From contig DAOWGG010000166.1 of the NCBI GenBank assembly GCA_030637565.1, forward strand, positions 1-5,055: a stretch of DNA of 5,055 bases, read 5' to 3'. The first letter of the stretch is position 1. Every line of letters starts with the position of its first letter. The notes beneath the pieces were generated by a model that was given only the letters and a program-made list of their open reading frames with translations, was not told where the DNA came from and searched no databases. Below are positions 1 to 5,055 of the stretch, one piece after another. A program made the position numbers and the translations under genes. The DNA is from Candidatus Peregrinibacteria bacterium. GTDB lineage: Bacteria > Patescibacteriota > Gracilibacteria > UM-FILTER-43-11.

Positions 1-119
1 ATCAAGGCGATAATCAGAGTAGTGGCCACCGTTAAAACCTTATTGCGCATCAAATTATGCCAACCGTTTTTAAGCACTCGTTCGAGCCAAATAATCCTTT
101 TTTGTAGCGGACTTTTCAT
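1..119 (-). CDS. ftsX: FtsX-like cell division ABC transporter permease, N-terminal 39 codons (partial)
   Basis: A reading frame opens with ATG at 119 and runs off the left edge without a stop after 39 codons. It begins with a short, positively charged cytoplasmic segment (MKSPLQKRIIWLERVLK). The motif NGWHNLMRNKVL follows at residues 18-29, then a hydrophobic stretch (TVATTLIIAL) that looks like the start of the first membrane helix. The pattern of a conserved Gly, an Asn, and an RN-x-x-L just before the helix is typical of the FtsX N-terminus. FtsX is the membrane partner of the ATPase FtsE and controls peptidoglycan hydrolases at the division site. A promoter with a perfect -10 box lies directly upstream, which supports this start. 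No Shine-Dalgarno sequence precedes the ATG; the leader is A-rich. Another permease of the FtsX/MacB superfamily cannot be excluded from so short a piece. Confidence 0.6.
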   Translation of the reverse strand, partial: MKSPLQKRIIWLERVLKNGWHNLMRNKVLTVATTLIIAL

Positions 120-141
120 TTTTATTTTTTATCTTAACCTG

Positions 142-170
142 ATTATACGAAAAAACCCCCCTAGTAACAA
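142..170 (-). promoter_or_regulatory. sigma70-type promoter for the ftsX-like gene
   Basis: On the minus strand, TTGTTA (170 to 165, 4 of 6 matches to the -35 consensus) is followed by exactly 17 bases and then a perfect TATAAT -10 box (147 to 142). Transcription would start near 135, giving a leader of only about 16 A-rich bases before the ATG at 119. The spacer holds a run of six G followed by six T (161 to 150). The position, directly in front of the only start codon here, supports the call. Confidence 0.7.
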
Positions 171-182
171 GCTTAATCATAC

Positions 183-210
183 TTAGTCCATAGTCCCTAG
201 TTCTTAGTCC
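183..210. repeat. Heptamer tandem array A, four units, overlapping the nucleotidyltransferase stop codon
   Basis: On the plus strand there are four consecutive 7-bp units with consensus NTAGTCC. Units 1 and 4 are identical (TTAGTCC), unit 2 begins with A, and unit 3 begins with C and has TTC in place of TCC. The stop codon of the nucleotidyltransferase (TAG, 199 to 197) lies inside unit 3, and the array also encodes most of its last four residues. On the coding strand the units read as purine-rich GGACTAN, with TAA or TAG in three of the four. No mobile element is visible nearby. Confidence 0.8.
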
Positions 211-601
211 TTAATAAGCTCGATTTATGCTTTTCTGGCTCAAAGGCTTTTAGTCGAACCACTTCAATAGTAGGGAATAGATTTTTAAGTGTTTCAATGT
301 CAGCCTTTTGGTCATATCCCAGTCCAATAATATCAGGTTTGTGATCACGAATAACTTGATAAAAGTCTGTCTCGTTTCCAAGAAGAGCTTTATCTACCAG
401 TTTGATCTGGCGGAGTTCGTTGAGCCGATCCTCTTCATTGTAGGAAGGTGAGGAGTTTTTGATTTTTTCAACGTTTTTATCTCGCGCGACCACAATAATC
501 ACCTCATCTCCTAGTGCATGCAATTGTTTTAAATAGCTCAAATGCCCTGGGTGAACCCCATCAAACGTGCCAAAGCCCATTATTTTTTTCTTACCCATCA
601 T
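197..601 (-). CDS. RibL-like nucleotidyltransferase (probable FAD synthetase)
   Basis: This 134-residue protein belongs to the HxGH cytidylyltransferase family. The signature GTFDGVHPGH is at residues 11-20 with catalytic HPGH at 17-20; these residues bind and position the nucleotide phosphates. VVARD follows at 37-41, ED-R at 57-59, IIGLGYDQ at 91-98, and a C-terminal KHKSSLLR at 124-131. The GLGYDQK and KxKSS elements resemble archaeal FAD synthetase RibL, which adenylates FMN, more than TagD, which makes CDP-glycerol. The substrate is inferred, not shown. The length is slightly under the roughly 140-150 usual for the group. Two adjacent ATGs (601 and 598) are possible starts; the second gives MGKKKIMGFGTFDG. 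Neither has a Shine-Dalgarno sequence. The last four codons and the stop come from heptamer array A, so the C-terminus may have been altered by repeat growth. It lies 58 bp after the TPR gene and may share its transcript. Confidence 0.8.
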   Translation of the reverse strand: MMGKKKIMGFGTFDGVHPGHLSYLKQLHALGDEVIIVVARDKNVEKIKNSSPSYNEEDRLNELRQIKLVDKALLGNETDFYQVIRDHKPDIIGLGYDQKADIETLKNLFPTIEVVRLKAFEPEKHKSSLLRTKN

Positions 602-611
602 TAATAAACTG

Positions 612-626
612 TAAGTGAATTACTTA
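612..626. repeat. Short hairpin beside heptamer array B
   Basis: TAAGT (612-616) and ACTTA (622-626) form a perfect 5-bp inverted repeat around a GAATT loop. It lies between the heptamer array that follows the TPR gene and the start codon of the nucleotidyltransferase. The stem is entirely weak except for one G-C pair and no T-run follows, so it is a poor intrinsic terminator. Confidence 0.35.
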
Positions 627-657
627 GAGCTTATCGCTTACTGCTTATCGCTTGCAA
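623..657. repeat. Heptamer tandem array B, five units, just after the TPR gene stop
   Basis: On the plus strand five 7-bp units each start with CTT, four of them with CTTA. Units 2 and 4 are identical (CTTATCG), unit 3 is CTTACTG, unit 1 is CTTAGAG, and unit 5 (CTTGCAA) is the most diverged. The array ends two bases from the TAA stop of the TPR gene. On the coding strand four units carry TAA at 7-bp spacing (starting at 647, 640, 633 and 626), so all three frames are stopped. The array has the same period and position relative to a gene end as arrays A and C, with a different unit sequence. Confidence 0.8.
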
Positions 658-659
658 GA

Positions 660-1316
660 TTAATTAAAAGATTTCCTTTGTGGAGCCCTCTTTTTTGGTG
701 TATTGATCAGTGTAGAATAGCGCTCACTGAACCCTTTTGCCGCTCGATAACATTCTTGAACACGAGGGTTGTCAGGGTCAATTTCCATCGCCTGCTTTAA
801 AAGCTCGACGGCTCGATCAAATTGTTTGGTTTGAAGGTAGCAAATACCTAAATCACATAAAGTAAGGCTGTTTTCTGAATCAAGATTAAGCGAACGCTCT
901 AAGATTACCATTCCTTGACTGCGTTTATTGGTATTAAAGGTGGCCCACCCAAGACATCGAAGGATTTCTGGATTATTAGGATGAAGGGTATTAGCTCTTT
1001 TTAAATTGCTAACCGCCTTTACCCAGTCTTGCTGATGAGAAGAGAGGAATCCAAGAATATAGTGACCCGTGTAACTTTTTTTATCCAACTTCAATACATG
1101 AGAAGCCGCTTTTTCAGCGCGATCAAATTGATCAAGGCTTACATAGTTATCGGCAATCTCTTCTAAAGCAGCGACACAATTAGGGTCATCGCATAAAAGC
1201 TTTTGTGCGTAGTCGATTGATTTTTCATGCTCACCATTAAGCTTGAGAGTTTCAATCTCTTCAAGGGCAGCCATTATATGGCTTGGGTACATGTTTTCAT
1301 CTTGGTCAGAAGTCAT
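660..1316 (-). CDS. Tetratricopeptide repeat (TPR) protein
   Basis: This 218-residue protein consists almost wholly of TPR helix pairs. About five 34-residue units run over residues 14-46, 48-81, 82-115, 116-149 and 150-183. Each ends in a turn such as LLCDDPN, VLKLDKK, ANTLHPNN, SLNLDSEN or AMEIDPDN, and carries the usual small residues at positions 8 and 20 (for example LGICYLQTKQFDRAVELLKQ). TPR arrays bind other proteins; the partner is unknown. No signal peptide or membrane segment is seen, so a cytoplasmic location is likely. The C-terminal tail is basic (TPKKRAPQRK) and may touch nucleic acid or a membrane surface. It starts about 20 bases after the inferred transcription start of its own promoter, which favours the first ATG over M9. 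It has no Shine-Dalgarno sequence. Heptamer array B begins two bases after its stop. Confidence 0.85.
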   Translation of the reverse strand: MTSDQDENMYPSHIMAALEEIETLKLNGEHEKSIDYAQKLLCDDPNCVAALEEIADNYVSLDQFDRAEKAASHVLKLDKKSYTGHYILGFLSSHQQDWVKAVSNLKRANTLHPNNPEILRCLGWATFNTNKRSQGMVILERSLNLDSENSLTLCDLGICYLQTKQFDRAVELLKQAMEIDPDNPRVQECYRAAKGFSERYSTLINTPKKRAPQRKSFN

Positions 1317-1342
1317 AAGCTTTTTAATAAAGTTGTTATCTC

Positions 1343-1371
1343 ATTGTACCTTATTTTAGGGGGAAACTCAA
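1343..1371 (-). promoter_or_regulatory. sigma70-type promoter for the TPR gene
   Basis: On the minus strand, TTGAGT (1371 to 1366, 4 of 6 to the -35 consensus) is followed by a 17-base spacer and TACAAT (1348 to 1343, 5 of 6 to the -10 consensus). The predicted start near 1336 leaves a leader of about 20 bases before the ATG at 1316. This indicates that the TPR gene is transcribed separately from the ftsH-hsp20-galU unit, at least in part. A second, weaker TTGACT lies further upstream at 1403 to 1398 with only a poor -10 (TAAAAA). Confidence 0.6.
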
Positions 1372-1387
1372 GTATTTTTACCTAAAA
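1354..1387. repeat. Inverted repeat around the TPR promoter -35 region
   Basis: TTTTAGG (1354-1360) and CCTAAAA (1381-1387) are perfect 7-bp inverted arms separated by 20 bases. The left arm lies in the promoter spacer and the -35 box lies between the arms. That placement would suit a repressor operator, but arms this AT-rich could arise by chance. No regulator gene is nearby. Confidence 0.3.
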
Positions 1388-1434
1388 CGAAAGAGACAGT
1401 CAAGTCTATTTTATGGTCTGATATAATTCAAAAT

Positions 1435-2238
1435 TTAGCGAAGATAGGCATTATTTGCCGCCGTTAACCCCTCAGGGTTACCTGTATCGAATCGCTCTCC
1501 TTCAATTTCAACCGCCCAGATTTTCTGAGAACTCTTGAGTTCATTAAAGCCGTCAATCAGTCGAATTTCACCATCTTTTCCCTGCGGAGCCTTTTTGAGC
1601 GCCTGAAAAATTTCTGGAGGGCAAATATACTTCCCAATAATTCCAAGGTCGCTAGGGGATTCATCTGGATCGGGTTTTTCAATCATATCCAAAACTTCGC
1701 AAAGTCGATCCGCTTGGTCACCTGGTTGAATCATTCCATATAAAGAACTTTTTTCTTTCGGAATTCGCTCAACTGCTAAAATACTTTCACCATTAAAATG
1801 GTTCATTAACTGCTGAGCAGCAGGTACGTTGTGTTTTACAATGTCATCTCCAAAAAGAACCACAAAAGGCTCACCGTTCACGGCTTCTTCCGCTTGTAAA
1901 ATGGCATGACCATCTCCAAGGGGTTCATTTTGATAAACATAGGTGAATTTCGCCAAGTCGTGAATGGGTTTCACTTTCTCAAGAAGGGCCTGCTTACCCT
2001 TTTTATCTAAAAGCTGTTCCAGTTCATTATCGGGTGAAAAATGACCTCTAATCAACTCCTTATCGGGAGCGATGACAAAAATTACCTCTTCAATTCCGCT
2101 CAAAACCGCCTCTTCCACCAAATACTGAATAACCGGTTTATCGACAATCGGAAAAAGCTCTTTAGGAACCACTTTGGTGGCGGGTAAAAATCGCGTGCCC
2201 TTTCCGGCAACCGGCAATACTGCTTTTCTTATTTTCAT
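1435..2238 (-). CDS. galU: UTP-glucose-1-phosphate uridylyltransferase
   Basis: GalU makes UDP-glucose from UTP and glucose 1-phosphate, feeding cell-surface glycan and nucleotide-sugar pathways in the cytoplasm. The N-terminal nucleotide-binding signature GKGTRFLPATK is at residues 12-22 and VPKELFPI at 24-31. These are followed by PLGDGHAI (106-113, a variant of the usual GLGHA loop), FGDD (129-132, metal and sugar phosphate binding), EKP (187-189), GKYICPPEIF (202-211), GEIRLIDG (223-230) and RFDTGNPEGL (249-258). All match the bacterial GalU family. At 267 residues it is about 25-35 shorter than E. coli GalU (302) or B. subtilis GtaB (about 292), lacking some C-terminal length. Its ATG follows the hsp20 stop by only 3 bases and has no Shine-Dalgarno sequence, so translational coupling to hsp20 is likely. 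Related glucose-1-phosphate thymidylyltransferases are less likely given the GEIRLIDG and GNPEG motifs. Confidence 0.93.
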   Translation of the reverse strand: MKIRKAVLPVAGKGTRFLPATKVVPKELFPIVDKPVIQYLVEEAVLSGIEEVIFVIAPDKELIRGHFSPDNELEQLLDKKGKQALLEKVKPIHDLAKFTYVYQNEPLGDGHAILQAEEAVNGEPFVVLFGDDIVKHNVPAAQQLMNHFNGESILAVERIPKEKSSLYGMIQPGDQADRLCEVLDMIEKPDPDESPSDLGIIGKYICPPEIFQALKKAPQGKDGEIRLIDGFNELKSSQKIWAVEIEGERFDTGNPEGLTAANNAYLR

Positions 2239-2241
2239 ATA

Positions 2242-2679
2242 CTAACTTTTAATCTTAACGATCCTCATCTGAATGCCAGTCTTTTTAGGGATCCGAATGT
2301 AAAGCACATGATCTTTTTGATTCGCTTCAATTTTCTGAGCATCGGCGTTGGCAGGTAAAATAACCGAGCGGGAAAACTTCCCCCAAAAACATTCCTGAAC
2401 GTAATAATCACGCTTTTTAAAATTAAAACCAGAAAGATCAGTCTGACGCTCACCACGAATCGTCAAAACATCATTCGTAATCACAATGTCCGTTTTATCC
2501 ATATCCACACCAGCAATCGGAGTGATCACTAAAATTTCCTTTTCGCTTTCCAAAATATCAATTGGAAGCTGGCCAAATCCTTCAGGGGATTGAGAAAGGT
2601 TCTCGGGTACCATCGGTTGAGCTGCTTTTGAGGCAGGAATGGTGATATGAGTAGGTTCTTTAATTCGGACTTGATTCAT
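2242..2679 (-). CDS. Hsp20/alpha-crystallin family small heat-shock protein
   Basis: This 145-residue protein is an ATP-independent holdase chaperone that binds unfolding proteins as oligomers. A disordered N-terminal arm (about residues 1-37, rich in P, Q and S) precedes the alpha-crystallin domain (about 38-132). Visible beta-strand landmarks are LPIDILESEKEILVITPIAGV (38-58), VLTIRGER (71-78), ECFWGKFSRSVILP (96-109, the family's GxFxRxxxLP) and DHVLYIRIPK (123-132, in the place of the usual NGVLxxxxPK). A C-terminal V-K-I (141-143) matches the I/V-x-I/V motif that docks on neighbouring subunits. The length is normal for the family. It starts 17 bases after the ftsH stop and ends 3 bases before galU, in the same orientation, so it probably shares the ftsH transcript. 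Pairing with FtsH suggests a joint role in protein quality control. No Shine-Dalgarno sequence is visible. Confidence 0.9.
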   Translation of the reverse strand: MNQVRIKEPTHITIPASKAAQPMVPENLSQSPEGFGQLPIDILESEKEILVITPIAGVDMDKTDIVITNDVLTIRGERQTDLSGFNFKKRDYYVQECFWGKFSRSVILPANADAQKIEANQKDHVLYIRIPKKTGIQMRIVKIKS

Positions 2680-2696
2680 AATAAAGCGACGTTAAA

Positions 2697-4562
2697 TTAT
2701 TTTGATTTTTTAGCGGAAAAGAAGGCACTGAACTCTTCATCATTCAGCGTTTCCTTCTTAAGGAGTTCTTCAGAAATCTTATCCATCAATCCTTTGTTCT
2801 CTGAGATAATCTTAGTGGTTCGGTCTTCAGCTTCCTTAAGAATCTTACTGATTGCATTGTCGATTTTAGAAGCAACTTCTTCACTATAATTTTTATAGGT
2901 TGTCACTTCAGATCCAAGGAACTGACCCCCTCCTTTTTCACCAAAAACAGTGAGACCAATCTCAGGACTCATTCCATAGTCCGTCACCATACTACGAGCG
3001 ATGTTGGTGGCACGTTTTAAGTCGCTGCTAGCGCCTGTAGTCACTTCGCCAAAGAAAGTCTTTTCAGAAATATATCCACCTAAGAGAGAGCAAATTTCAT
3101 CTTTAAACTTAGACATCGATTTCAGATAAATTTCCTTTTCTGGCATAGACCACGTCACCCCCAAAGCCATTCCGCGTGGAATCACAGAAACCTTATGAAT
3201 CGGATCGCATCCAGGGAGTAAATGTCCCACTAAGGCGTGTCCCACTTCATGATAAGCAGTGATTTTCTTTTCCTGCTCAGAAAGCTTTCGGGATTTCTTT
3301 TCAGGGCCAAGACCAACTTTTTCAACCGCCACCTCTAAATCGTGATGCTTCAATTTTTTCTGATTCTTCTTGGCGGCTAAAAGGGCGGCTTCGTTTAGTA
3401 AGTTTTCTAAATCCGCTCCGCTGAATCCAGGGGTTTGTCGGGCGATTTTTTTCAAGTCCACTTTTGTTTCCAATGGCTTGTTGCGGGCGTGTACTTTTAA
3501 AATCTCCTCACGCTCTACTAGATTAGGCATATCAATAATAACACGTCGATCAAAACGACCAGGTCGCATCAAGGCCGCATCCAAAATATCGGGGCGGTTG
3601 GTTGCTGCCATCACAATCACGTTGGTTTCATTTTCAAAGCCATCCATCTCCGTCAAAATTTGATTAAGAGTCTGCTCACGCTCATCGTGTCCACCACCCA
3701 TACCAAAGCCACGTTGTCGTCCAACGGCGTCGATTTCATCAATGAAGATGATACAAGGCGAGTTCTTCTTTGCCTTCTGAAAAAGATCTCGTACACGGCT
3801 GGCTCCCACACCGACAAACATTTCAACAAATTCCGAACCAGAAATGCTGAAGAAGGGAACATTTGCCTCTCCGGCGACGGCGCGGGCAAGCAATGTTTTA
3901 CCGGTACCAGGCGCTCCAACAAGCATCACACCTCGAGGAATCTTCGCTCCAATTTTGGTGTACTTTTTTGGATTCTTTAAAAAGTCGACGACTTCCACCA
4001 ATTCTTCTTTCGATTCATCCATTCCCGCCACATCCTTAAAGGTGGTTTTTTTCTTTCTATCTTTAGAATAAACACGAGCTTGAGACTTTCCAAAAGAAAA
4101 GGCACTGTTGGCTCCTTTTCCAAGTTGCTTCACCATAAAAATAATAAGCGCAATAAATAGAATAATTGGCAGCCAGCCAGAAATCACATTCATCCAAAAA
4201 GCAGTGGCTTCAGTGCTAATCGCTTTAACTTCAGTGGGATTGTTCGGGTCGCTAAAACCCAAGTCTTTTAAACTTTCTCCCTGAGGTCGTACAGCAAAAT
4301 AGCGGTTTTTATTTTTATCGGTTGCATAAATTTTACCATTTTTAAGCTCTAACTCTGAAAAGCGCAATTCTTGATAATTGGCCGTCATCTGGCTAATTGG
4401 GATTTCTTCGACACGCTTGTCTTCAGTGGCGACTTGCGGGTTGAAAAGGTAATAAACAATCGTCAGCACCAAGGCAAATAAAATTACATACCCAAAACTG
4501 TTATTTCGTTTAGGGGGTTGAAATTGCGGCGGACGAGGGGGTTGTGGAGGCATTTGTTTCAT
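2697..4562 (-). CDS. ftsH: ATP-dependent zinc metalloprotease FtsH
   Basis: FtsH is a hexameric membrane-anchored AAA+ protease that extracts and degrades misfolded membrane proteins and short-lived regulators. Of 621 residues, 1-20 form a proline-rich cytoplasmic tail (8 Pro in the first 18). Membrane helix 1 is about 23-40, an extracytoplasmic domain about 41-120, and helix 2 about 123-146. The AAA+ module carries Walker A GAPGTGKT (216-223), pore loop FVGVG (249-253), Walker B IIFIDEID (271-278), and the second region of homology with TNRP (321-324) and RPGRFDR (333-339). The protease domain has HEVGH (438-442) with E439 catalytic, and the third zinc ligand D514 in [10 protein letters not shown]. 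All key residues are present, so the enzyme should be active. The length is usual for bacterial FtsH (about 610-650). It leads a probable ftsH-hsp20-galU operon. The start lacks a Shine-Dalgarno sequence; the leader is AT-rich. Confidence 0.97.
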   Translation of the reverse strand: MKQMPPQPPRPPQFQPPKRNNSFGYVILFALVLTIVYYLFNPQVATEDKRVEEIPISQMTANYQELRFSELELKNGKIYATDKNKNRYFAVRPQGESLKDLGFSDPNNPTEVKAISTEATAFWMNVISGWLPIILFIALIIFMVKQLGKGANSAFSFGKSQARVYSKDRKKKTTFKDVAGMDESKEELVEVVDFLKNPKKYTKIGAKIPRGVMLVGAPGTGKTLLARAVAGEANVPFFSISGSEFVEMFVGVGASRVRDLFQKAKKNSPCIIFIDEIDAVGRQRGFGMGGGHDEREQTLNQILTEMDGFENETNVIVMAATNRPDILDAALMRPGRFDRRVIIDMPNLVEREEILKVHARNKPLETKVDLKKIARQTPGFSGADLENLLNEAALLAAKKNQKKLKHHDLEVAVEKVGLGPEKKSRKLSEQEKKITAYHEVGHALVGHLLPGCDPIHKVSVIPRGMALGVTWSMPEKEIYLKSMSKFKDEICSLLGGYISEKTFFGEVTTGASSDLKRATNIARSMVTDYGMSPEIGLTVFGEKGGGQFLGSEVTTYKNYSEEVASKIDNAISKILKEAEDRTTKIISENKGLMDKISEELLKKETLNDEEFSAFFSAKKSK

Positions 4563-4583
4563 ATTTTTTAAAAGTTTGTTGTA

Positions 4584-4613
4584 TTTATAACCTTACCTTA
4601 TATAACTGTTGAA
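4584..4613 (-). promoter_or_regulatory. Candidate promoter for ftsH
   Basis: On the minus strand TATAAA (4589 to 4584, 5 of 6 to the -10 consensus) is preceded after 18 bases by TTCAAC (4613 to 4608, only 3 of 6 to the -35 consensus). It would place the transcription start near 4577, about 15 bases before the ATG. The -35 match is weak, and in AT-rich sequence the -10 alone is not strong evidence. The repeat array and possible hairpin just upstream make an independent ftsH promoter plausible. Confidence 0.4.
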
Positions 4614-4633
4614 ATTCAAGACAAAGAACAAGT

Positions 4634-4669
4634 AGGAAACGACTGATTATCAGCTGTGTCCTGTTTCCT
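4634..4669. repeat. Inverted repeat formed by heptamer array C and its downstream complement
   Basis: AGGAAAC (4634-4640) is the exact reverse complement of the GTTTCCT units of array C (4663-4669, also 4670-4676). Between the arms sits a second near-palindrome, CTGATTATCAG (4643-4653). In the serS transcript this could fold into a two-part hairpin just after the stop codon. No clean T-run follows (the next bases include TACTTGTTCTTTG), so it is not a textbook intrinsic terminator. Confidence 0.45.
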
Positions 4670-4681
4670 GTTTCCTGTGTC

Positions 4682-4683
<2 letters not shown>
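4656..4683. repeat. Heptamer tandem array C, four units, overlapping the serS stop codon
   Basis: Four consecutive 7-bp units on the plus strand have consensus GTNTCCT. Units 1 and 4 are GTGTCCT and units 2 and 3 are GTTTCCT, with no other variation. The array runs two bases into the TAG stop codon of serS (4684 to 4682). On the coding strand the units read AGGACAC or AGGAAAC, purine-rich like array A. This is the best conserved of the three arrays. Confidence 0.85.

Positions 4684-5055
<372 letters not shown>

Noticed and set aside
150..164. G6-T6 run as an intrinsic terminator for the nucleotidyltransferase
   Set aside because: A T-run follows the G-run, but no matching C-rich arm lies upstream to form a stem; the bases fit better as the spacer of the ftsX-like promoter.
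615..800. Plus-strand frame of 61 codons that starts inside heptamer array B's flank
   Set aside because: Most of it is antisense to the TPR gene and the predicted peptide has no domain or plausible start signal.
1396..1410. AGAC/GTCT hairpin as terminator of the galU transcript
   Set aside because: The stem has only four base pairs with a six-base loop, and the following T-rich stretch is interrupted by C and G. It is too weak to call.
2265..2456. Second minus-strand open frame of 63 codons inside hsp20
   Set aside because: It is fully nested in another frame of a gene with clear alpha-crystallin motifs and shows no family features of its own.
3653..3980. Open frames of 89 to 106 codons on both strands across the FtsH ATPase region
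   Set aside because: They overlap the Walker A, pore loop and Walker B coding sequence of ftsH and have no recognisable protein features; they are shadows of a well conserved gene.

Overview
All seven genes supported here lie on the minus strand, so transcription runs from the right edge to the left. In that order they are: serS (3' part only), ftsH, hsp20, galU, a TPR-repeat protein, a RibL-like nucleotidyltransferase, and the first 39 codons of an ftsX-like gene cut by the left edge. The genes are housekeeping in type. The base composition is moderately AT-rich, the genes are tightly packed, no start codon has a Shine-Dalgarno sequence, and the nucleotidyltransferase resembles archaeal-type FAD synthetase. 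This suits an uncultivated bacterium of the Patescibacteria/CPR kind, possibly Peregrinibacteria-like. That placement is an impression from the proteins and has not been tested with a phylogeny.

Layout. serS (seryl-tRNA synthetase) ends at 4682. A 119-bp gap follows, holding a four-unit heptamer repeat, a possible hairpin and a weak promoter candidate for ftsH. ftsH (4562 to 2697), hsp20 (2679 to 2242) and galU (2238 to 1435) are separated by 17 and 3 bases and look like one transcription unit. It joins membrane protein quality control (FtsH protease and a small heat-shock chaperone) to UDP-glucose synthesis. A 118-bp gap then contains a well-formed sigma70-type promoter for the TPR gene (1316 to 660). 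The nucleotidyltransferase (601 to 197) follows after a 58-bp gap with a second heptamer array. A third heptamer array overlaps its stop codon, and a strong promoter (perfect TATAAT, 17-bp spacer) drives the ftsX-like gene starting at 119.

The most unusual structure is a set of three short, degenerate tandem arrays, all with a 7-bp period and 4 to 5 units. Each sits directly at or over the stop codon of a different gene (serS, TPR gene, nucleotidyltransferase). Their unit sequences differ between sites, but the period, length and position are the same. Two of them carry stop codons in successive reading frames, and one supplies the last four codons and the stop of its gene. I see no mobile element, CRISPR array, tRNA or rRNA. 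No stretch longer than about 120 bases lacks a gene.
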